A stretch of 6,636 nt of DNA from Candidatus Bipolaricaulota bacterium (GCA_020350845.1 CP070725.1:744554-751189); one strand, 5' to 3'; shown: positions 1 through 5,635, numbered from the stretch's first letter. Made by a program: numbers and translations. The notes: generated by a model from the letters alone, not told the origin.

Positions 1-2
1 GG

Positions 3-1454
3 AGGGTGCACCTCTTCGCGATCGACCTCGAAGAAGGGGCGTGCAGCGAGCTTCTGGGAGGCCCCCTCGAGGTGAAGGCATACGACGTTCTTGGAGAGCA
101 GATCGCTGTGGTGGCTCGCCGCTTCGAGGGGGTGGCGCCGGTCACGACGGAGCTGTGGATCGTCGACGCGGCGGCCGGGTCGGAGCATTGCCTGTCCCGA
201 GACGAGCTCCAGATCGACGCGGTGCGGTTCGTCGCCGAGGGCCGCATCGTGGCGCTCGCGACCTCCGGGGAGTCGTACGGGCTCGGGCAGAGCCGTGAGC
301 TCGTCGCGTTCGATCTCGAGGACGGTGCGCGGAGGACGCTCACGAGCGGCTGGGACCGGATGCCGGGGAATCGCGTCGTCGCCGACTGCCGCGGAGGCGC
401 GGGTGCCGTGCTGCGGTGCGACGACGAGCGCTCGTTCGTCGTCGTCACCGAGGGAGGATGCTCGTTCCTCGACAGTTTGGACTCGCGCGGCGCGGTGACC
501 CGATGGTGCCAGGCCCCGGGGTCGATCGACGACTTCGACGTCCGCGGGGGGCGCGCCGCGTTTGTCGGACTGAAGCGGGGCCGACTCCAGGAGCTCTACG
601 TGATCGAAGAGGGCGAGGAGCGACGCGTCACCGCGCACAACGACGACGCCCTTTCGGGGAAGGAGATCGTCGACCCCGAGCCGTTCACCGTGACGACAGA
701 CGACGGCACGGTCGACGCATGGCTCGTGCGCCCCGCGGCCCTTCGCAAGGAGGAGCGCGTTCCCACGATCCTCGAGATCCACGGGGGGCCGAAAGCGGCG
801 TACGGAGACCTCTTCGTCCACGAGTTCCAGGCGCTGGCCGCAGCGGGCTACGCCATCGTGTACTGCAATCCACGAGGCTCGGCGGGGCGTGGTGATCCCT
901 ACGCGGACCTCCGCGGGAAGTACGGGACCATCGACTACGAGGACATCATGGCGGTCGTGGAGGACGCCTTGAAGCGCTTCCCGTTCCTCGACGGAGACCG
1001 TCTCGGGGTCACGGGAGGCTCGTACGGGGGGTACATGACGAACTGGATCATCGGTCAGACCGACCGCTTCAAGGCAGCGGTCTCGCAGCGCTCGATCGCG
1101 AACTGGGTCTCGAAGACGTGCACCACCGACATCGGCTACTACTTCAACGTCGACCAGATGGGAACCACCCCCTGGACCGAGGGAGGGACGGACAAGATGT
1201 GGTGGCACTCCCCCCTCCGATGTGCGGACCGCGTCACGACGCCGACGCTGTTCATCCACTCCGAAGAGGACTACCGCTGTTGGATCGATCAGGGGCTACA
1301 GATGTTCACCGCGCTGCGCTATCACGGCGTCGAGAGTCGACTCGTCCTCTTCCGCGGCGAGAACCACGAGCTCTCTCGATCAGGGAAGCCGCTGCATCGA
1401 GTCCGCCGGCTCCGGGAGATCCTCGACTGGTTCGATCGCTTCCTGAAGGCATGA
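3..1454 (+). CDS. S9-family serine peptidase (acylaminoacyl-peptidase / prolyl oligopeptidase type), 5'-truncated
   Basis: Serine peptidase expected to hydrolyse short peptides, acting as an oligopeptidase or acylaminoacyl-peptidase. Numbering is from the GTG codon at base 6. The reading frame stays open to base 3 and the first residues (R-V-H-L-F-A-I-D-L) look like an interior beta-propeller strand, so the GTG is probably not the true start. Residues 1 to about 230 resemble propeller blades. An alpha/beta-hydrolase domain follows: the HGGP oxyanion-loop motif at 259-262, nucleophile S339 in GGSYGGYM, acid D422 in HSEEDYRCW, and H454 in GENHELSRSG. All three catalytic residues are present, so the visible part looks functional. 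S9C enzymes are usually about 600-700 residues, so perhaps 150-200 N-terminal residues are missing. No signal peptide can be judged. The next gene, 78 bases downstream, is an aminopeptidase, which supports a role in peptide breakdown. Family assignment is firm; the exact substrate is not. Confidence 0.95.
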   Translation, partial: RVHLFAIDLEEGACSELLGGPLEVKAYDVLGEQIAVVARRFEGVAPVTTELWIVDAAAGSEHCLSRDELQIDAVRFVAEGRIVALATSGESYGLGQSRELVAFDLEDGARRTLTSGWDRMPGNRVVADCRGGAGAVLRCDDERSFVVVTEGGCSFLDSLDSRGAVTRWCQAPGSIDDFDVRGGRAAFVGLKRGRLQELYVIEEGEERRVTAHNDDALSGKEIVDPEPFTVTTDDGTVDAWLVRPAALRKEERVPTILEIHGGPKAAYGDLFVHEFQALAAAGYAIVYCNPRGSAGRGDPYADLRGKYGTIDYEDIMAVVEDALKRFPFLDGDRLGVTGGSYGGYMTNWIIGQTDRFKAAVSQRSIANWVSKTCTTDIGYYFNVDQMGTTPWTEGGTDKMWWHSPLRCADRVTTPTLFIHSEEDYRCWIDQGLQMFTALRYHGVESRLVLFRGENHELSRSGKPLHRVRRLREILDWFDRFLKA

Positions 1455-1518
1455 CAAGGACGTCGGCGCTCGAAGACCGCGCGATGAACCAAGGTGCGCG
1501 GAGAGACGACCCACGAAC

Positions 1519-1524
1519 AGGAGG
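1519..1524 (+). promoter_or_regulatory. Shine-Dalgarno site of the M29 aminopeptidase
   Basis: AGGAGG lies 8 bases before the ATG at 1533. It decides the start in favour of 1533 over the in-frame ATG at 1494, which would add thirteen residues (MRGETTHEQEGEA) unlike the start of an M29 protein and has no comparable site. Confidence 0.8.
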
Positions 1525-1532
1525 GAGAGGCA

Positions 1533-2642
1533 ATGACGGACCCACGCGTTGACAAGCTGGCTCAGGTCTTGGTGAACTACTCCACGGCGATCCAGCCGGG
1601 GCAGAAGGTGTTCATCCAGGGAGGCGTCACCGCGGCGCCGCTGATGCGATCGGTCGTCGCGGAGGTTCTCCGGGCGGGTGGGCATCCACTGGCGATGGCG
1701 CAGGTTCCGGGCATGAACGAGCTGCTCTACGAGCTCGCTTCCGAGGAGCAACTTCAGTACATCCCCGAACCGATGACGCTCGTGATGGAGACGTACGACG
1801 CGATGATCAGCCTGATGAGCTCGGAGAACACCAAGGCACTGACCAACGTGCCGCCGCAGAAGATGATGCTCACCAGCCGCGCCCAGCGAGAGATCATGGC
1901 CACGTTCATGCGGCGCTCCGCCGCGGGGGAGGTGCGCTGGGTGGGAACGCTCTTCCCGACCAACGCCTACGCGCAGGACGCGGAGATGGGACTCCGAGAG
2001 TACGAGGATTTCGTCTATCGCGCCTGTCTTCCCGACTTCGAGGATCCCGCCGGCCACTGGGAGCGGTTGTCGGCGTGGCAGCAGAGCATCGTCGACGTGC
2101 TCGATGGGAAGAACCGCCTCGAGGTCAGGGGACCGGACGTCGAGCTCTCTCTTGCGATCGCCGAAAGGAGATTCGTGAACTGCGACGGCAAGCGCAACAT
2201 GCCCGACGGTGAGGTCTTCACCGGGCCTGTCGAGGACTCCGTCGAAGGTCACGTGCGCTTCTCGTACCCGTCCACCTATCAGGGGCGCACGATCGAGGGG
2301 ATCCACCTCTGGTTCGAGAAGGGGAAGGTCGTCAAGGCGACCGCGGACAAGGACGAGGCGTTCCTCCTGGAGATGCTCGAGACCGATGAGGGAGCGCGCT
2401 ACGTCGGGGAATTCGCCGTGGGAACGAATGTCGGGATCACTCGAGCCACGGGCAACACCCTCTTCGATGAGAAGATCGGAGGATCGTTCCACATGGCGCT
2501 CGGCGCCGGGCTCCCGGAGACGGGGAGTGTGAACGAGTCGGCCATCCACTGGGACATGGTGTGTGACCTCAAGGACGGCGGGGAGATCCACGCCGACGGC
2601 GAGCTGATCTACAAGGACGGGAAGTTCACGATCGGATCGTAG
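1533..2642 (+). CDS. M29-family metallo-aminopeptidase (aminopeptidase T/S-like)
   Basis: Co-catalytic metal-dependent aminopeptidase that removes N-terminal residues from peptides, most likely in the cytoplasm since no signal peptide is seen. It has 369 residues, close to the usual M29 length of roughly 370-410. The N-terminal domain opens with the typical D-x-R-V-D-K-L-A start. The C-terminal metal-binding domain carries the family signatures: NMPDGEVFT (E227), V-G-E-F-A-V-G-T-N (E293), KIGGSFHMALG (H320), and SAIHWDMVCD (H339 and D341). By comparison with characterised M29 enzymes these five residues are the expected ligands of the two metal ions, and the 66-residue gap between the two glutamates matches the family. 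The loop between H320 and H339 is of the short type. It may share a transcript with the upstream S9 peptidase gene. M29 enzymes often prefer bulky or hydrophobic N-terminal residues, but specificity cannot be read from the sequence. Confidence 0.95.
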   Translation: MTDPRVDKLAQVLVNYSTAIQPGQKVFIQGGVTAAPLMRSVVAEVLRAGGHPLAMAQVPGMNELLYELASEEQLQYIPEPMTLVMETYDAMISLMSSENTKALTNVPPQKMMLTSRAQREIMATFMRRSAAGEVRWVGTLFPTNAYAQDAEMGLREYEDFVYRACLPDFEDPAGHWERLSAWQQSIVDVLDGKNRLEVRGPDVELSLAIAERRFVNCDGKRNMPDGEVFTGPVEDSVEGHVRFSYPSTYQGRTIEGIHLWFEKGKVVKATADKDEAFLLEMLETDEGARYVGEFAVGTNVGITRATGNTLFDEKIGGSFHMALGAGLPETGSVNESAIHWDMVCDLKDGGEIHADGELIYKDGKFTIGS

Positions 2643-2654
2643 CGGGCTTGCCCG
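2643..2654 (+). terminator. Short GC hairpin just after the aminopeptidase stop (weak terminator-like)
   Basis: CGGG-CTTG-CCCG forms a 4-bp stem with a CUUG tetraloop directly after the stop codon. No T-tract follows, so it may stabilise the mRNA 3' end or do nothing. The phosphoesterase gene starts 28 bases later, and full termination here is unlikely. Confidence 0.25.
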
Positions 2655-2682
2655 TCCGACGTGGCGTGAGTACGGTCGGTCC

Positions 2683-3459
2683 GTGGATCTCGTCGAACAG
2701 CTTCACCGGTTGAAACCCGTCTTCGAAGCCCAGGGGCGGTTGATCCGCCTTCCCGCGGGTCGACGGGTCGTCTATGTCGGCGACACGCACGGTGATTCCG
2801 ACGCTACCGAGCGGGTCCTGACGCGGTTCCCGAGAGCCTCCTACTCGATCGTGTTCCTCGGCGACGCCGTCGACAGGGGGCCCGACTCGCGGGGGAATCT
2901 GGGGCGCATCGTCAGGGCGAAACGCGAAGCACCTGACGCCGTGTTCCTTCTCATGGGGAACCACGAGGGGTGGGCCGCTGCGCCGTTCACGCCCGCAGAC
3001 TTCTGGCTCTCACTCTCCGAGGAGGAGGCGCGGGAGGTTGCGACGAGGCTCCTCGTCCTTCCGTTCGCCGCGTGGCATCCGTCGGGCGTGCTCGCGCTCC
3101 ACGGCACGCTTCCAGACGTCGCTGCGCTCGACGCGATTGAGACCGTTGAGCCGGGTTCGGAGACATGGCGGCAGATGACCTGGGGTGACTACCGGGAGCG
3201 GACGGAGGCGGTACGATCGCCGCCTCCGGGGAGGCGCCCCGTCTTTGGGCGAAACGAGTTCGAGCGGATTCGCGACCGCCTCGGTGTACGGCTTCTCGTG
3301 CGCTCTCATCAGCCCGATGCGCCGCTGCTGCTCTTCGGCGATCGCTGCATGACGCTGTTCACTTCGTCGGCGTACGGCAGCAGGATGCGCCGCGTGGCGA
3401 TTCTCGAATCGAGCGCCGAGATCGAGACGGGGAATGACCTGATCGTGATCGAGCTCTGA
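2683..3459 (+). CDS. PPP-type (calcineurin-like) metallophosphoesterase
   Basis: Two-metal phosphoesterase of the PPP branch (Ser/Thr phosphatase or ApaH-like fold), 258 residues. The full set of motifs is in order: GDTHGD (D34, H36), GDAVDRG (D61, D64, R65), GNHE (N93, H94), the H140-G-T-L metal-ligand histidine, and VRSHQP (R207, H209). W167-G-D resembles the PPP W-x-D motif and LFTSSAYG around 225-232 occupies the place of the PPP SAPNY segment, so PPP is favoured over a generic phosphodiesterase. The start is a GTG with no good Shine-Dalgarno site. No in-frame start lies between it and the end of the aminopeptidase, and the first motif is only 34 residues in, so the start is reasonable. 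It sits 40 bases after the aminopeptidase and may be read through from it. No kinase gene is nearby to suggest a phosphoprotein substrate. Alternatives are dinucleoside polyphosphate hydrolase or a phosphatase for small molecules or proteins. Confidence 0.9.
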   Translation: MDLVEQLHRLKPVFEAQGRLIRLPAGRRVVYVGDTHGDSDATERVLTRFPRASYSIVFLGDAVDRGPDSRGNLGRIVRAKREAPDAVFLLMGNHEGWAAAPFTPADFWLSLSEEEAREVATRLLVLPFAAWHPSGVLALHGTLPDVAALDAIETVEPGSETWRQMTWGDYRERTEAVRSPPPGRRPVFGRNEFERIRDRLGVRLLVRSHQPDAPLLLFGDRCMTLFTSSAYGSRMRRVAILESSAEIETGNDLIVIEL

Positions 3460-3468
3460 CGCGCAGGG

Positions 3469-3498
3469 TTGACGACTGCGGCCGACGCGCGGTAGGCT
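3469..3498 (+). promoter_or_regulatory. Predicted sigma70-type promoter for the radical SAM gene
   Basis: TTGACG (3469-3474), an 18-base spacer, then TAGGCT (3493-3498). The -35 matches consensus at five of six positions and the -10 has the TAnnnT form common in high-GC bacteria. It lies 10 bases after the phosphoesterase stop. Expected transcription start is near 3505, giving a leader of about 120 bases before the ATG at 3629. Confidence 0.6.
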
Positions 3499-3517
3499 GA
3501 TGTCCGTCTCAGCCTAC
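3492..3517. repeat. Perfect 9-bp inverted repeat overlapping the -10 element
   Basis: GTAGGCTGA (3492-3500) and TCAGCCTAC (3509-3517) are exact reverse complements separated by 8 bases. The left arm contains the whole -10 hexamer and the right arm lies at about +5 to +13 of the expected transcript. The two-fold symmetry and position suit an operator for a dimeric repressor. A hairpin at the end of the upstream phosphoesterase mRNA is the alternative, but no T-tract follows. Confidence 0.5.
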
Positions 3518-3534
3518 GTGCTGACGAGCGCGGG

Positions 3535-3549
3535 ATGCGCAGGAGGTGA
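3535..3549 (+). other. Possible leader mini-ORF (Met-Arg-Arg-Arg-stop)
   Basis: ATG CGC AGG AGG TGA is a complete four-residue reading frame about 30 bases into the predicted leader. Its last three codons spell AGGAGGTGA, a full-length match to the 16S anti-Shine-Dalgarno, yet no ATG or GTG sits at the right distance downstream to use it. AGG is usually a rare arginine codon in high-GC genomes. Whether it is translated is unknown, and it could equally be a chance arrangement. Confidence 0.2.
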
Positions 3550-3560
3550 GAGGGAACCGC

Positions 3561-3578
3561 GCGTCGCAACCGCGACGC
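3561..3578 (+). promoter_or_regulatory. Leader hairpin upstream of the radical SAM gene
   Basis: GCGTCGC (3561-3567) pairs exactly with GCGACGC (3572-3578) around an AACC loop, giving a 7-bp GC-rich stem. A second, weaker stem follows (CGGG 3581-3584 with CCCG 3594-3597). No known riboswitch class is recognised. Confidence 0.4.
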
Positions 3579-3628
3579 CCCGGGCCTGCGTGTCCCGCTT
3601 CTTCCGATCCCGGAGACTGTGAGGAGGG

Positions 3629-4504
3629 ATGTCGGCTGTTCGTGTCATCCGTGCAAGAACGCTCCTTCACCGCGTCCCCGGACCCGACCCGTGGTTCGGG
3701 CTCGACTACGGCTTCAACCTCTACCGCGGCTGCGCCCACCGCTGCATCTACTGCGATTCGCGGAGTGCCTGCTACGGGATCGACGCATTCGATCATGAGG
3801 TCCTCGTCAAGGAGAACGCGATCGAGCTGCTCGAGCGGGAACTGGCGACGAAGCGTCGGCGGGGCATCGTCGGCACAGGCTCGATGAACGATCCCTACCA
3901 GCCGGTGGAGCGGGAGACCCGCCTCGCGCGTCGTGCGTTGTCGACGCTCGCGCGCTACGGCTTCGGGGTGCACGTGATCACGAAGAGCGACCTCGTCGTG
4001 CGCGACGTCGATCTGCTCAAGAGGCTGGGTCGTGACCGAGCGGTGGTCTCGGTGACGATTACCACCGTCGATGACGCGCTCGCGGCGCTTCTCGAACCGC
4101 ACGCTCCGGCGCCCTCGCGACGCCTTTCCGCGCTTCGCAACCTCGCAGGTGAAGGGATCGAAACGCGGGTGACGATGATGCCCGTGCTTCCATTCCTGGA
4201 GGACAAGGAGGAAAACGTGCTCGCGGTCGTCGACGCGGCGGCATCGGTCGGCGTGCAGACGATCATCGCATGGTTCGGCGTGACGCTCCGCGACCGCCAG
4301 CGTGCGTTCTTCTTTCGTCAGCTCGATCGACGATTCCCCGGGGTGCGAGCGGAATACGTGAGGCGTTTCGGGGCTCGCTACGAGTGCCTGTGCGACAACG
4401 CGGCCGCGCTGCGAGAGGCGTTCGAGAGGGCGTGCGCCGATCGTGGCATCGCGACGACGTTGCCCGAAGCTGCACCGCCTGCGAAGCAGCTCGACCTGCT
4501 GTGA
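3629..4504 (+). CDS. SPL-like radical SAM protein (SplB-related family)
   Basis: Radical SAM enzyme of 291 residues from the widespread family annotated as spore-photoproduct-lyase-like. The [4Fe-4S] and SAM-binding motif is C35-A-H-R-C39-I-Y-C42 within YRGCAHRCIYCDSRS. Other family blocks follow: GTGSMNDPYQPVE at 83-95, VITKSDLVVRD about 116-126, VTITTVDDAL about 142-151, LEPHAPAPSRRL about 155-166, and a C-terminal YECLC segment with C253 and C255. The true reaction is unknown for most members, and being SPL-like does not imply repair of spore DNA. The ATG at 3629 is preceded at once by an in-frame TGA (3620-3622), and no later common start codon lies in the N-terminal part, so this start is nearly forced. 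However, the AGGAGG (3622-3627) ends only one base before it, an unusually tight spacing. The gene appears to have its own promoter and a structured leader. Confidence 0.93.
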   Translation: MSAVRVIRARTLLHRVPGPDPWFGLDYGFNLYRGCAHRCIYCDSRSACYGIDAFDHEVLVKENAIELLERELATKRRRGIVGTGSMNDPYQPVERETRLARRALSTLARYGFGVHVITKSDLVVRDVDLLKRLGRDRAVVSVTITTVDDALAALLEPHAPAPSRRLSALRNLAGEGIETRVTMMPVLPFLEDKEENVLAVVDAAASVGVQTIIAWFGVTLRDRQRAFFFRQLDRRFPGVRAEYVRRFGARYECLCDNAAALREAFERACADRGIATTLPEAAPPAKQLDLL

Positions 4505-4677
4505 GGTGGGCCGGAAGCGGCAGCGGACATGGCGCCATGGGGGGGATGGGACTCGTGCCCACGCGCTGAACGTGATCGTTTCCCCCGTGGACGTTTGTCG
4601 CCCCGAGGGTCGGGTCTGAGTGAGGAAACCTCGTTCCTTAGGGGAGAAGACACGTTCCTGGACGACGCATGCAGCGT

Positions 4678-4706
4678 TTCGCTTCGCGCTCGACTTCGCG
4701 TATTGT
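4678..4706 (+). promoter_or_regulatory. Weak candidate promoter for the deoxynucleoside kinase gene
   Basis: TTCGCT (4678-4683), a 17-base spacer, then TATTGT (4701-4706). The -10 matches four of six consensus positions and stands out in this GC-rich sequence; the -35 matches only three. The heptamer CTTCGCG occurs twice in and around the spacer (4682-4688 and 4694-4700), 12 bases apart, which could be an operator. The predicted start near 4713 would place the hairpin at 4707-4731 at the very 5' end. Confidence 0.3.
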
Positions 4707-4731
4707 GGGGGTCGGCACCGGGTGGACCCCC
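4707..4731 (+). promoter_or_regulatory. Strong GC hairpin upstream of the kinase gene
   Basis: GGGGGTC (4707-4713) pairs perfectly with GACCCCC (4725-4731). An inner CAC/GTG helix (4716-4718 with 4722-4724) is closed by a CGG loop. No T-tract follows, so it is not a standard intrinsic terminator. It competes with the 11-bp inverted repeat for the same C-tract, so two alternative folds are possible. Confidence 0.4.
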
Positions 4732-4849
4732 CCCATGGGGAGCACCGCACCACGGGGATTCACTCGATGGAAGGAGTCGCTGGGCCGTACGTTGGGTGGG
4801 ACACGAGGAGTCTCCGCGCAAAGGGGGGAGTGTGAGGGATCACGACACC

Positions 4850-5485
4850 ATGATCCTGTTCGAGGGAAACATCGCGGCAGGGAAGAGCACCATCGGCCGA
4901 CGTCTGGACGAGTCGGAGTGGTTCGCGTTCATCGAGGAGCCTGTCGGGGCGTGGCAGAAGGAGTTCGCGGGGAATCTGCTGGAGATGTTCTACGGCGATC
5001 CGAAGCGCTGGTCGTTCACCTTCCAACTGGCGGCATTCACGACGCGGGCGAAGACATGGACCGAGATCCTCAAGCTGACCGAGCACAGCAACGTCGTCCT
5101 CGAGCGTTCGATCTACTGCGATCGCTACGTCTTCGCGAAGAACTGCTACGAGTCAGGGCTGATGAGCAAGACGGAGTGGCAGCTCTACCAGAAGCTGTGG
5201 GACTGGCTGGAGAGCAACTGGTGCACCCCTCCTGATCACATCGTCTACTTGCGCACGCCCGCCAAGGTGTGCCACGAGCGCATCCGCGAGCGAGGTCGAT
5301 CGGAGGAGGACGCGATCCCGCTCGACTACCTCCAGTCCCTCGAGCGACTCCACGATGAGTGGCTTCTCGACCACCCGCAAGCGATCGTCGTCGACGGCAC
5401 GCAGCAATGGTCTGCGGAAGCCGTCCGCGACGTCCTCCTCGAGCACGGGGTGGAACTCGGCCCACGGGAGGCCGTCGCCACGTAG
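4850..5485 (+). CDS. Deoxynucleoside kinase, dCK/dGK/TK2-like
   Basis: Salvage kinase that transfers the ATP gamma-phosphate to the 5'-OH of deoxynucleosides; cytosolic, 211 residues. The P-loop is GNIAAGKS at residues 6-13. EEPVGAW holds the catalytic-base equivalent E30 (dCK E53). Next come Y48 (dCK Y86), W-S-F-T-F-Q with Q59 (dCK Q97), R66 (dCK R104), and the E85-R86-S87 motif followed by D91 (dCK E127, R128, D133). The LID is R148-G-R150-S-E-E153, then IPLDYL. A62, R66 and D91 match human dCK A100, R104 and D133, whereas pyrimidine-type enzymes such as fly dNK have V, M and A there; dC or purine deoxynucleosides are thus favoured. ATG 4850 has GAGGG 11 bases upstream; the in-frame GTG at 4832, behind AAGGGG, would add six residues and is a real alternative. 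The gene is a compact version lacking the inserts of human dCK. Confidence 0.93.
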   Translation: MILFEGNIAAGKSTIGRRLDESEWFAFIEEPVGAWQKEFAGNLLEMFYGDPKRWSFTFQLAAFTTRAKTWTEILKLTEHSNVVLERSIYCDRYVFAKNCYESGLMSKTEWQLYQKLWDWLESNWCTPPDHIVYLRTPAKVCHERIRERGRSEEDAIPLDYLQSLERLHDEWLLDHPQAIVVDGTQQWSAEAVRDVLLEHGVELGPREAVAT

Positions 5486-5561
5486 GTTCGTTCGTAGAGC
5501 GTGGAATCGTCAGCGGAGACGCAGCGGCGCGTCCCCGCGTCGCTTTGGCAACTGCCGTTCT

Positions 5562-5579
5562 GCGGGCGCGAGCCCCCGC
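5562..5579 (+). terminator. GC-rich hairpin after the kinase gene (possible U-less terminator)
   Basis: GGGC-GCGA-GCCC (5564-5575) forms a 4-bp stem with a GNRA-type tetraloop. Alternatively GCGGG (5562-5566) pairs with CCCGC (5575-5579). No T-tract follows, so termination would have to be of the U-less kind or Rho-dependent. It lies 77 bases after the kinase stop and just before the transporter gene. Confidence 0.3.
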
Positions 5580-5596
5580 CCATGCTGATTCGGGCG

Positions 5597-5625
5597 TGGA
5601 ACCGCGTCGTCGCCCAACGTATCCT
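5597..5625 (+). promoter_or_regulatory. Weak candidate promoter for the MFS gene
   Basis: TGGAAC (5597-5602), a 17-base spacer, then TATCCT (5620-5625), ending 10 bases before the GTG at 5636. This would yield a nearly leaderless transcript, consistent with no Shine-Dalgarno site there. The GGAAC and CGTAT elements also loosely resemble ECF-sigma promoters. If this promoter is used, the upstream ATG at 5582 cannot be the start. Confidence 0.3.
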
Positions 5626-5635
5626 GTGCGCTACT

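Larger units (their letters stand above)
4535..4738. repeat. 11-bp inverted repeat enclosing 182 bases
   Basis: CCATGGGGGGG (4535-4545) and CCCCCCCATGG (4728-4738) are exact reverse complements. They could close a long stem around the intervening RNA. The low complexity of the G and C runs means chance is a real possibility. Confidence 0.4.
4505..4849. other. 345-base non-coding region with structured elements
   Basis: No convincing gene is present on either strand. The frame of the kinase is open across it back to 4529, but the translation there is rich in G, P, R, S and W and resembles no domain. The region contains a 12-bp palindrome CATGGCGCCATG (4528-4539), a G7 tract (4539-4545), a C8 tract (4727-4734), an 11-bp inverted repeat, a strong hairpin (4707-4731) and several short direct repeats. 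It is longer than the other gaps in this otherwise dense window and probably carries the control region, and possibly a leader or small RNA, for the kinase gene. Confidence 0.6.

Noticed and set aside
1380..2591. Long open frame on the minus strand, about 400 codons
   Set aside because: It lies antisense to the clear M29 gene, its translation resembles no family, and long antisense open frames are expected opposite GC-rich codons.
3492..3517. Inverted repeat as intrinsic terminator of the phosphoesterase gene
   Set aside because: No T-tract follows on the plus strand, and the left arm contains a good -10 element at the correct distance from a -35. An operator reading is therefore preferred, though a terminator role is not excluded.
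3546..3887. GTG-start frame overlapping the AGGAGGTGAG and running into the radical SAM gene
   Set aside because: Its start codon lies inside the Shine-Dalgarno-like sequence, and most of its length overlaps the true gene in another frame with no family resemblance.
3629..4504. Annotation as true spore photoproduct lyase
   Set aside because: Family resemblance is to the broad SPL-like group. Nothing else in the window points to sporulation, so the specific name is not supported.
3509..4753. Long open frame on the minus strand, about 410 codons
   Set aside because: It is antisense to the radical SAM gene and runs on into non-coding sequence. The translation is arginine-rich and low in complexity, with no domain.
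4529..4849. N-terminal extension of the kinase (107 extra residues in frame)
   Set aside because: The extension has no recognisable domain and a G/P/R/W-rich random composition. The kinase P-loop normally lies close to the N-terminus, as it does with the ATG at 4850.
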